DNA from: Favolaschia claudopus
Taxonomy: Eukaryota; Basidiomycota; Agaricomycetes; Agaricales; Mycenaceae
Direction: 5' to 3'
Assembly: GCA_037176885.1 (NCBI GenBank)
Contig: JAWWNJ010000004.1
Location: 3,286,001 to 3,350,000, forward strand
Length of the DNA: 64,000 nt
Shown here: in pieces, positions 47,627 through 58,286 of the stretch
How the letters are laid out: the number at the start of each line of letters is the position of its first letter
Position numbering within the stretch: position 1 is the first letter of the stretch
Position numbers and translations under genes: made by a program
The notes under the pieces: model-generated
The model's input: only the letters and a program-made list of their open reading frames with translations
Database searches by the model: none
What the model was told of the DNA's origin: nothing

Positions 47627-47858
47627 CGATGGTGCCAGTACTCAAGGCTCAGTCTTTTGGCTACGTTCATCGGTTTGCAGTAGCAGCGCTGCGGATGAAG
47701 GGAGTGGAGGCCGATTTGGGGTGTTTGGTGATCGCTAGCGGCCGGTTTGTGAGCATGGGGCGGAGGTGTATGCGGTCGAGGCGGTCGCTGCGGATGACCT
47801 TCGGGAGAAGGGTATCGGGATGGGAGCGGGTGGGTGGCATACAAAGACGAGGAGATAG
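47627..47858 (+). pseudogene. Coding-like remnant shared by both duplication units (copy 2)
   Basis: Counterpart of 41200-41400: AMVPVLK in one frame and AVAADDLREKG...GGWHTKTRR plus stop in another. It is more degraded, with an in-frame shift relative to unit 1. Confidence 0.3.
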
Positions 47859-48818
47859 TAAATTATGGGCGGAGCATTCGCGGGTTAGCGGGGCACGGTG
47901 ACTCTGGATGCGCAATCTAGGTGAGGCATCACGTTATTTCTCTTTTTACCACTACCCATTTCTGTTTTCCAGTTATCTTTGCGGCCTCCCCTCCGTCATC
48001 GGACCTTACACTTTCACCGCGCCTTCTACTCTTGTCGTTTTTATTTGTTTGTGCTGGATTACCATTGTCAATTGTACTCGTGTTCTCACGATTACTACCT
48101 TTTTCTCCTTAACTACCACATCCTCGTCATGAACTCCATCGTTGATTGCTCAGGCTGCCCATGCCACCTCCACTTTACCTCCGGTCTTCTCCCAACTGAC
48201 GCCGAAATATCCCGCATGAAGGATTTCTTGCGGTTTGGCATCTTGCCACCCCAACCATCTGTCTTGAAAGCCAAGATTTCTGCTGTTCCCGCAGAACTCG
48301 AGCGGTACGACGCAAAAATACGGCAGCTCGAAACAGAAATGCCTCGCATGGCGTCGGAACGCCACTCGCTAGCTTCCTATGCCGCGAGCTGTCGCAGTGC
48401 TCTGGCTCCCATTCACCGACTACCCAACGAATTATTGGCGGACATCTTTGCTTGGTGCTTTCCCCACGAGCTATTTGACGTGATCGACTCTAGAGGCATA
48501 TATGCGCCCGGTGGCATCGCCTTGCAATGGGTACCCCGCGACCGTGGTCAACGATCACTATTCGCAGTTACGTATGGAGCGAATGTAACATATCCCCAGA
48601 CGTTCTGGTCACTCTGGTGGCAGCTGCCTTGGACCGGGGACAAAATTGTCCACTGACACTGCGCATCTGTGGTTCTCAACACCTCGAATCGATCTTCGAT
48701 CTGACGACTAGACACGCACACAGATGGCAATGCCTTGATGTAGACCTTGGCCCCGATTGTGGTCTCATTGATCATCTCTCCAATGTCGCGGGCAATCTTG
48801 ACCGGCTTACGAAGCTAT

Positions 48819-48826
48819 ATTTCGAT
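48819..48826. repeat. Target-site duplication, left copy (2.6-kb insertion)
   Basis: ATTTCGAT, repeated at 51427-51434; one copy belongs to the F-box frame (Tyr-Phe-Asp) as seen in intact gene H. Confidence 0.85.
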
Positions 48827-51426
48827 CAAGGGGGTACTGAAACCTGAAAAAAACACCTCACGCTGCTTTTTTTATGGCTCATTAATCAAGTCTGTGGAGG
48901 ATTATGTCCGAAAGAGGCATACTCGTGTGATCCGATCAGTACCGGGTCACATGTCAATCAAATTCCTGTCTCTTACCTTGGTGGTCGGCAATGCTCCGCC
49001 AATTTCAAACTCCGACATCAGCACATTCAGTGGTATGGCCGTTTTCCTCATCCTGCAGGCACATTGAGAGAGAATTTTGGCTGTAGAAGATGGTCGCATG
49101 GCATGTCGTGAAGAAATGATTGTTGCGGATTTTTGAATTTCGGCCCCCAAGTATGCAAACCTGGCGGTTCTGACCAAACATCGGTGCATATCTAAGGAAC
49201 TAGGGGGAATATGGAAAATCGGCAACAATCATTTTCTTGACAGTAATAGATCGCATTTTTGAAAGCTGTTGTCTGAATATTCAACAAGCTGCACTGAGGA
49301 ATAAATCTTGGAGGGCCGTCCGACTGTGCATATCACAGATTCCATAATAAGGCATGATTTTGGCCCAATTTTTTTTGCCAAACGAACTAAAATGACTTCT
49401 AATCGTGCTCGAAACACAAATCTGACCTTTTGAGACTCACGGAAAGGTGTTCTGAGTAAAAGAGTACAAGGAGTAGCAAGTACCTTCCAAATGCGGCAAT
49501 ACCGGTTTTCCCATCACCGAATTTTGGCAGCGTTGCCGACTACCACTTACCTCGTCGCCTCGTCGCGTCGCGCTCTACGCACTTCGTTGCTCGCAAGCAT
49601 GAATGGAGGGGCTAGGAAGAATGCCGGAAGAAGACGGCCTCCCAGAAACCCGACCCACTTTCAGCTGATTCCCTTCCCACAAGCCGCAATCCGCCGCACC
49701 CCAACTGCCTACTTTCGACCTTACACCAATGCACCAGCGTCACTTTGTGCCTGGGATCGACCCACCATAGTCTTGAACTCTGGGGACAGCAAGACTGCCA
49801 ACTCATCCACTGTGAGTCTTCATCCGGTAGATTAGCAGCAAATCTCACCTCATCTGACGATGGTACACCTTAAACTCAGTGCGCGTCTACACTCTAGCAA
49901 GATATAATTGCTTTCATCAATTGATTATCTAGGTGTGCTATGTAGCAGTAGCCCACTACATCGTTTCGTGAGTCAAAAATTCACCTGAGATGAAAATTGT
50001 CTGAATTCTGTGTGCGGCATGCAGTTGAGCACACAAATCACTCAATACAAGTAGTTCAACATACTCTGAATCCCGAGTGTCCTGCCAGGCTTTGTTCCTT
50101 TGGCAACCAATTTCTCTGACTGGACCTGGGGCGTAATAAACAGGACATTCGATGAATTCAGCAGCTGAACAATTAGATGAGACTGGAAATTGAACTTCAA
50201 ACCTGAAAACCGTTCTGTTCTCAGCTACAATATCTTCACTGGACTTTGTATCTAAGGTCCCCCGGGTCTGATTTACCCCACCTCATGGACTAGAAAACCT
50301 CTCCGCATCATTGTAATGTGCCCCATTTCGCGTCCGTGAGCCTGAGATGATTGAGGAAAGATGCTGATACTTACAAGCTCGAAGTAGAATAGATAGTATA
50401 CACTGTACAATTGTCACTATTGAACTCGACTGCTTTGTTAGTTTTGGTTCAAGCTGTACTCGCAGCGCAAAACTGCTGAGTCCGCATTCGGAGTCTTTGA
50501 ATCATCTTGCTGCTCCATAAATTTATTTTGAGCCGTTTCCGGGCGCCGTATTCAGAATAAATGTGTTGGAATGATCATGGCATTGTCCGCGACATGAGTC
50601 CAGCCTTGAAGTACGAGTCGTCAAGCAAAATCAGCACTGAAAAGTGGTTCATCGGCCTTTTCGGACCTAGTGTGGGAACGGCCGAGGAAACTTCCGACGA
50701 GATCTTGAATTTGATTGGCTGAGGTATGTCCCAAGGAGGCAGCTGCTCCGAAAGGACATACGTCTTACCATATCTTGAATTCCTCTGATCTGCCTAATCA
50801 GGGCATAAGAAATCAAGATTGCGGTTGCTCTGGTGAGTGCTACAGGAACTTTGGAGCGCTGATTTTCTGGGAACAGGGCTCTAGATACATAGTGAGTCTC
50901 TCCCTTTTCTCTCTCTTTCTCTTCTCTTTTCGCAACTTGAAAACTTGAATTCCCCGGGCTCTCCACAGACATAATTCATAAGCCTTTTTTATTAGAGACC
51001 CTTCTCCGGGAACCACCCTACCACGTGACGTCCAAATAAGGAAGTCGCCATCAAATCTACCCATTTCTCAGTCACTTTTAATCTGAACGCTTTGGAACAG
51101 GTCCACAGAGGTTAGTATGAAGGAGAGCCCTCCTTTCCAACACTCAAATCGTGACTCAAAATTGAACATATGTTGAGTGTGCTGTTGCCAAACACAGCCA
51201 ACCTGATGGCTGATGCTTCCATATCGGGACGACTTGAGAAGAACGGCTTTGTTTTGCTCAGAACTCATTCAAAATATCAGAAACAGCACACTCTACTCAT
51301 TTTGAAGCCTCTCTGAGCCATCCCCCTGCAAAAACTAAAAGGGGTCATTATTTTTTTTTATCGCCCTCCTGGGCTGACCCACCCTCCCTAGCCGGTGTGC
51401 CGGCTTCTCCGGCCCGCACCCCCTTG
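48827..51426. mobile_element. 2.6-kb insertion with 8-bp duplication, non-autonomous hAT-like by termini
   Basis: Exactly flanked by ATTTCGAT and ending in inverted CAAGGGGGT at both termini (left CAAGGGGGTACTG, right ACCCCCTTG). An 8-bp duplication with CA-G-run ends fits the hAT superfamily, but no transposase frame is present and no hAT motif was seen. The last 75 bases include a GC-rich hairpin (AGCCGGTGTGCCGGCT) and a run of nine T. The interior has short frames only (for example 49491-49835 plus and 50667-50972 minus), none recognised. Confidence 0.8.
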
Positions 51427-51434
51427 ATTTCGAT
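51427..51434. repeat. Target-site duplication, right copy (2.6-kb insertion)
   Basis: ATTTCGAT, identical to 48819-48826. Confidence 0.85.
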
Positions 51435-52340
51435 GTCGCTGATCTCGGAGAGTTGGATGCCTTTCTCGAGGCCCCTCATTTGACCACGATAGGGTTTCGC
51501 GGTAGTGTTAATCCACCGCCGAAAATGCCCTGGGCACAAATAGAGTCTTGTACACACGTCAACGACAAAACTACCAATCCCCCATATTCGTCACTCAATC
51601 TTCTGCTTCTCACACCGGAAATCAAAAACTTCGTCTTTCGTCTTGACCTTCGCGGCTGTCCTCCTGACGAGCGCTGGAATCTCGATGTATCTTCACAATT
51701 GGAGCGCATAGACTTTGAAATCATCGTGGATACAGTCAACGCCGCCGGGCAGCTGTTTGACGCTCTAGAACTCCCTTCCCTAAAAAACTTCACATTCAAT
51801 CCTTGTATAGAGATGGAACAGGAACCTCCTATGTGGCACACAGAGCGTTTCCTCAGCCTCGCTGACCGCTCTGACTTCTCCCGCCATCTCACCTTCCTCG
51901 ACATATATGCCATCATTACCGACACGGAGCTCCTGCAGTGCCTCTGTGTACTGCCCATGCTTCAAACTCTTTCCATCTCCGATTTCATCTCCATCGGGGC
52001 GAACAATTCCTCCCCCGTTATCACAGACATGCTATTGCAAGCACTCACTTACCGCACGGATGCTCCTTCGCTTATCCCGCACCTCGAATACGTGCACCTA
52101 ACATCACACCTCGAATTTACTGACACTGCTTTTATCGATTTCATTAAATCACGCGTCAAGCGGGTTTGGGAATCTGAAGACGTGACATTCGAACCTATTC
52201 TCGGGTGGTATTGGCGGCCGAAAGGTGATATGTCGGGTGAAATCCTGCATAGATTGCACAATTTGCAAGAGATTATAGCCGACTGGAAGGGAGAGATTCT
52301 GGGCCATACCGAAATCAGAAGAGCTGGTAACTCAGACTGA

Positions 52341-54727
52341 CGACCACCCGACTTTCGCTCAATATATAGTAGTGATACCCTGTATTCTGCATAGAAACCT
52401 CTCTTCACGGCTGGTCGTCATCACCAGGTTCAAGTCGTTTCAAAGTTGTTTCGGCGGAAATGCACAAATTTCCTTTTTGAGCGCGTAATGGTTGTTTGTC
52501 GCAGTTTATATTGATCTTGTCTTTTACCCTCATCACCGACATGCTCTCCACTCCGTTGGTCTTTCCCCGAGCGTCTCCTCGACAATCCACTTTTCTCCCC
52601 CGCTCTTTCCCCCATTTTATCGGACTGTTTCTCGCCCGGAGTTTCAACAGCCAGTATGACTTCACCCCAGGTCAAGACGGCGCGGCGGACTGAGTCAGTA
52701 TAGGTCAGTATTCACCTCGCCGTTTCTTCCTAGTACGGCAGCTCAAATAGCAAATATCCATTGTATCACCCGTATTCCTTGTCCCTACAGGCCACCATTT
52801 CACTGGTCTGTAACTTACCGCGCCACCGGCCCTAGGAGGGTCTTTTTTCGTGCAATTCACCTGCAATATTGCTTACAGATAGATGCTTTCAATCGGAACC
52901 GCGACTGCGATAAGCAGATTCAGTGAGCCACGAACTTCATTGGAGGGGATTCGGCCTAAGCACCTGACGCCAACCTGACGCCTTATCATATAATCATCAG
53001 GTTTGACAGGTTGTTCCCACAACCCTTCCTGGCTCTTTCCATTCAGTCGCTCCTCATTTTTCTATAGTTTTATGGGCAAAGTACATTTTGAAACACTTCC
53101 TTACACTCCTGGAACTTTAAATGCCTTAAATCACCGTGGGAAGTGACAGACTAATATATAACAACTGCAGGCACAAGGACATCAACCGTTCTTTAACGAG
53201 ATGGCGAGTCGACGGTGCAGTATCTCCTTCCAGCAAGTTTTATTTCCTCGAGTTCTCTTGAGGTAGCCGTTGCATATTACCGAGTTTGTGTGGAGCGGCA
53301 GCCGCGGCCTACACCGCTTGACAGGAAAGCTTCGCTTTCGCCAGGTCGTTTGGTTTATAGGCAAGAACCAGTGAACTTCGGTGCGTCAAATTTGCTGGGG
53401 AGCTAGATTGTATCCTCAAGAATGGGTGGTCCGGAGGAGGAGGCAATACGGGAGGGTGAGCCTATAAAATAGCACTTTTTCGAAGCGGCCTGGCTGAAAT
53501 GACGTCGTTTCTTCAAGCGGCCACTCACTGCAAAGCGACCCGGCTCCACATGCCTGTCCAGCGACCGGGGTCGCTCCGCACAAACTCGGTAATATTGCGG
53601 TTTACGGACGCTCTGAGCTCATCAAATTAGGATTCATTTCCATTTTTCCGCTCAACGGCTGTGAACTACGCCGCAAGCAAGCTAAATAAGAGCCAAGTTT
53701 TCCACCTTCAATTACTCCTTACCTTCTCTCCCCATTTTGAACTCCTCCTGCGACCCGGCTGGAAACACTGATTTCTTTCTGCACTCAAAAGCTTCAACAC
53801 CCTGGCAGCTGTATCATATTCAACTGGTTCTCTTCAACACCTCTGAATTGATTTACTGTAGCGGTTGACCGGTTAGAGATCCGTGTTTCCCAAGCATAGG
53901 TGCGGATTGTTACACTGATACTTATATCCAAGGCCTCACTGTTGTTGATGTTGACGCTCAGAATGGTCCTACAATGCCGTGCCGAACTGAGCCATCCCGC
54001 GATCTACGTTCGATTTTGATTCTCGTGTGCGGCTGCCGGAGCGTAGCGGAGGGGTGTCTTGTTTTTGTTTATATTGTCTGTTTATGAGAGATTAACCATT
54101 TCGCCGGCTAAAGCAGAACTTTGACACTACGATTCGGAAATGGAGAAACTCCAGACGGAGTTGAATCGTCTGGTCTCCAAAAGTGCAGTGACCTTTTTGC
54201 GTCATGCTTCCAAAGTTGACGCCACTATGGCTATGAGAAAAGGTCCGTCATCTAAGAGCTGGTACTCACTGCCCAATAGTTGAGTAGCCTCAACGAGCTA
54301 GTCAGCAGACCTTTTATAAAGTCAGTCAGTGTAAGCAGCCTGCCTCCACATCGGATTATCTCCTTCTTCGCCTTGCTGCAAAGTTCACATCGAAATTTAA
54401 ACTACCCACTCAATCAATCTGTACAGGGTGTTACAATCCAATTAGTTACAAGTGTAATTGACCTTGCAATTGAAGCAGTCAGGGTAGAGAACTCTTGAAA
54501 CTTTTGCTTTTTTCTTTATTCTTGAATGACTCACTTGACAATTTTAGAAAGATTTTGTATTGCATAGACTACGTATTCAACATATACAATCTGGTCTCTT
54601 CACCCTTCTTTCAGAGCTCGTTTTCATGCAGAATATTTCGCAAAGGCATCATGATGTACTTCTTTGTGTCTCTGCCAATCTTTCTTCTGACAAATTCTAG
54701 TGAATCCCAATTAGTTTCTCCCATGCA
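52341..54727. other. Gene-poor region with an F-box relic
   Basis: No intact gene. AT-rich with short frames. A relic of an F-box coiled-coil lies at 54122-54203. The rest shows nothing I recognise. Confidence 0.4.
54122..54203 (+). pseudogene. Relic of an F-box family coiled-coil
   Basis: Plus strand reads HYDSEMEKLQTELNRLVSKS, clearly the segment EIEKFQTELNRLVTERS of gene A and its paralogues. No F-box core follows; the frame ends within about 15 codons. A tiny leftover of another family copy. Confidence 0.7.
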
Positions 54728-57700
54728 TTAGAGATGCGGAACTACTGACTTTCCACAATACCTGTCTTTCTTGCATGTTGGACATGTGAATCCTGCTTTT
54801 GCTCTACACACACAACAGCTCCGATCTGTTTTCCCAATTGTCTCCACATAAGAGACCCCAAAAAAGGGTGAGAGTGCAATTCTGGTACAATATTTTGCAA
54901 GAGGCTTCCACGATGGAAAATTGCTCATTTTCTGCACATCTTTTCCTTCTCCACATGTACAGAGTGGAATCTGTTCCATATCAGTGGTAAGTGGGACATT
55001 GCCTTGGTGTATGTATTGGCAAGAATTGAGGTGGTTCCAGGTGCGACATCTTTCAACTAGAGCAGGAAGGAGTTGTTTCCATGATATGATTTCCCCTTGG
55101 TCTAAGCCAACATTTACCATGCTTGGCACAAGTTTTGAAAAATGTTGCATGATTGTATTCAACCGTGCTCGACTCAATGGCAGGACAAACCCATCACAAA
55201 TGACAGTGTGGGAAGATAAATCGAAGCGTAGTTGGTCAATGAAGATCACAGTGTCGCAATTATTGGTTGCCTTGTCACGAAGCGCAAAAATGCGCTGGGT
55301 AGAAGCACCTTTGGGCTGAATGCCAGCTGCTCGTACCATGATGGAATGGATACTATCCTTGACAAACATAAGAGGATCAATTTCTTTCTTCTTCCTGGCC
55401 TTCACCTCACGCTTTGAAAATGCAGCTCCAACATGTGGATTTAACCAACCATGAAGCTTTTTAGACCTCAAGTCCACAGTGGGAAGACAGTCAAGGTTGA
55501 TCCGATGGATACTCCATGGCAACAAATCTGAAAGAGGTATGGGAAAGGGGTTTGCAGTCATTCCATCTTGAGTAAAAGAGATGCGAAGAGGTACAATGAC
55601 CTGTAAATTGAATATGTTTGCTGATTTCGACAATGGTGGATGAATAAAAAACCTACTTCGATCCACAAGGATTTTCTTGCAATTCGCAACCTGTTTTTCA
55701 CTCCTACTACTGGGAAAGGGAAGCTGATGGGTTGGCTGATGCCTTCCAGATTAAGCTCAAGAGTGCCAAAAGATATTTGCTTTACACTTATTTGCCCTCC
55801 AGATTGCAATACAGATTTTGCTTTATCATCTTCAACCGTGATCCTAGTAGAGAATACCTCTATAAGGTCATTTTCCTCATTGAAGGTTGCACTTGTTGTG
55901 CTCTGTGAGCCAATGGAGCCTGAGAGAGAAGGGACTTGTAAGGTAGTATTCAACCCAACTGGAAGAGGTTGTTCAGGAATCACTAAAACACTATCCTTAT
56001 CAAGCAACTGGGCAGAATGGACTTCAAGATAGGGGCCCAGGCTTTTGACATATAGCCAAGTGTTTGATGGATTACTGTTACAAGCAAGAGTGATAGAGAT
56101 GCGTTCAGGGTCATCATAACCAGGACCATGACCAGTGAGTAACATGGCTGGCATGACAAATGAAATGACAAGAGGCTTTGAACCATGAAAACCATCTTGA
56201 TCTTCTTCGAAAGCCACTTTAGGATCAGTTGGTGATCCAATTGCTGAAATGGTTCCGAATGCTGCATGGATACAGGAAAACATGTTGTGCATTCTTTGTC
56301 CTCTCATGCCTGCCTCCAAGGTTGGAGTTGCAATTCCATCTTTGGTCAGCAAGGCAAGTTTATCTCTTGGCACCTTGAGAAACACTCGAACCAGTGGAGG
56401 GACTCTAGTCCACAATCTGAAAGGTCCAACACGAGGATTATCATCTAGCCGATAGACATCCATTGTATACACTCCATGGTAGTGCATCAGAGCGCAAAAA
56501 TCTTGGAACCTGAGAGTATCCATTTTCATAGAATTGTCTGCCATATGAATTTGGGTAAATCTGTCAAGGACTGCAATCCAGTCCTCCTTTGAAATCTGTA
56601 GTCTATCCCGAATGAATCTCAACAACAAAACAAAACTCTCTCGGCAATAGTAGGAGAGAGAAGAGTGGGCAATTGCCTGACTAGAATTCATTCTATGTTT
56701 CTGCCAGAAAGTTGAAGCATCTTCTTCCTCAAAAAGTGTATGATATAAATCATAGAGAAAAGTTCCCAGCTGTCGTGAGTCAACAATTGGTGGGTCAGTC
56801 TGTATTGTCTTCCAAGTTGTGACCTGATGAAACTGGACTAAGGCACTGCCTCTGTGTGTAACTTCATATGCAATGAGTTCATGGACATTGCCACGACTTG
56901 AGTAGCCTGTTGCAAAGTCCACCGGACAAAGTCCAAACAGGACACACATAACAGACAAATCTGCATAAAACTTCTTGGCAAAATCCTTTGGAGTGTCCTC
57001 ACTTGAATTCCGGACAAGAAGAGACTCTAAGTATAGAACCCCATTTCCCTGGAATGGCAACAACGGTACAGATGTGACAATGACATTCAGAAGTCCCAAA
57101 TGATCATCAAGGTTTGAGGTATCAATTATGTCAAAGCTAAGTGGAGCATCCTTGTCCTTGTCAAAGATGATTGAATCTGTGCGCCATTGGCATACAGGGG
57201 TTCTTGTCTTTGTGATACCAGAGTCCCTGTAGATTTTCAAAGCCCTGGTACCAAAGATAGCATCTGCAAAAAAGACTCTGACAATACACTGTTTTTTTTG
57301 GTGGTAGACCTGAAATGCTGCACACCACTCTTGAAATTGAGCTCGTACAGCTTTCATGATGTCTGCATGAGATGGTGAGGCATTATTGTTGTTGGCAAAA
57401 ACAGGTGCTAGATGGAAAGCAGTACGAGGGTCTGTTCCGTAATGAACATTGCAACCTATGCCTGCTTGAGTATAAGCAAAGGTGGGGTTGAGAAGAGTAG
57501 CTGCAGAGTAACGGGAGGAAGAGACAAATGTTGTTCCATGTTTCCAATAGTCATGAAAGCAGTCAGACATCGTTGGCCCTGCAAACATCATGAGAGGTCC
57601 TGCAGACCGACTAGTGTGCACCATGAAGCCTGTTCCATATTCAGCTTGATATTCTGCCATAGTTGTTTTGAAGCTTGTCAAGATGGATTGCAGCTTTGAG

Positions 57701-58286
57701 TGAGGCAGCGTATGCATGCCTGAATACTGTTTCCAGTGTATGTGCAATTGGGTCAGAGTATGTTCAGAACTCATGTGTAATGTAGACCCGTATATGGATG
57801 CTCTCCATTTTGTCAATGTTGTTGAAGCAGCTACAAGAACTTGACACTGAGAGACAAGCAAAGCAAGTGGGTTGGGCTCCAGATATAGATGGAAGAATAT
57901 ATTGAAGATCTGGTCCATTGGTTTGTTATCAATGACCAGAGACAGAAGCAGGATATTACGAGCTGGAACACATCAAATTTGGTCCAATGAAATGAAGGAG
58001 AATCAAGACTAACCCAATACAGCAGGCTCAAAGTCAATACACGTGAAGTCCAGTTTACGGGTTGCTATCATTTCAAATCAGGCTTGGATCAGACTTGATT
58101 AGAAATCCAGTTACCTGACTTGGGCTCGGAAAACAGAGTAAACAAGATATTTCTTGGGTCTCCACATCCAAGGAGGAGGAGGCTGAGATCCTTGTCGGAT
58201 GGTGCATCCCGGGCCAGACACACCGCTGAAGTATTGCCAATTGGGTAGAAGTATCGTTTGCCAGGCCAGAAGAGAGGTTGTGCCAT
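54728..58286 (-). CDS. DUF4470 / MYND-finger domain protein
   Basis: Four exons fit in phase: 58286-58115, 58064-58014, 57962-55657, 55600-54728 (introns 50, 51 and 56 nt); 1,133 residues. The start MAQPLFWPGKRYFYPIGNTS, then LLLLGCGDPRNILFTLFSEP and KLDFTCIDFEPAVLARN, is the DUF4470 signature found at the N-terminus of fungal MYND proteins. The GCGDPRN and CIDFEP pair look like a nucleotide- or SAM-type pocket, but activity is unproven. A long middle region of unknown fold follows. The C-terminus has the first half of a MYND finger (CCVCRAKAGFTCPTCKKDRYC) and then stops at GKSVVPHL. The usual second half (C-x3-C, W, H, C) is absent, so the finger is truncated or completed by an exon I could not place downstream of 54728. 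Confidence 0.88.

Larger units (their letters stand above)
44250..48128. other. Long leader of F-box pseudogene I, no confident gene
   Basis: Homologous to the leader of gene H. CT-rich at 45.6-46.1 kb and GA-rich to 47 kb. The remaining open frames are low-complexity and are not conserved in frame with unit 1, except the patch at 47620-47860. Confidence 0.45.
43530..52340 (+). repeat. Tandem segmental duplication, unit 2
   Basis: Partner of 36200-43313. Without the 2.6-kb insertion it is about 6.2 kb. It is more decayed than unit 1: its F-box gene is deleted and interrupted, its tRNA-like boxes are mostly lost, and its minisatellite has one more copy. Confidence 0.8.
48129..52340 (+). pseudogene. 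F-box pseudogene I: internal deletion and 2.6-kb insertion
   Basis: Paralogue of H (MNSIVDCSGCPCHLHFTSGL at 48129). The first exon is intact through the F-box core (ALAPIHRLPNELLADIFAWC). At about 48503 a deletion removes the end of exon 1, the intron and the first base of exon 2, fusing ELFDVIDSR to the TATGCGCCCGGTGG of exon 2 in the wrong frame. Exon 2 is readable (MGTPRPWSTITIRSYVW) to LTKLYFD, is broken by the insertion at 48827-51426, and resumes at 51427 (DFDVADLGELDAFLEAPHL) to a stop at 52340. The downstream half is otherwise open and well conserved with H. Confidence 0.85.

Noticed and set aside
49491..49835. Transposase in the 2.6-kb insertion
   Set aside because: The frame is short and has no catalytic or zinc-finger motif.
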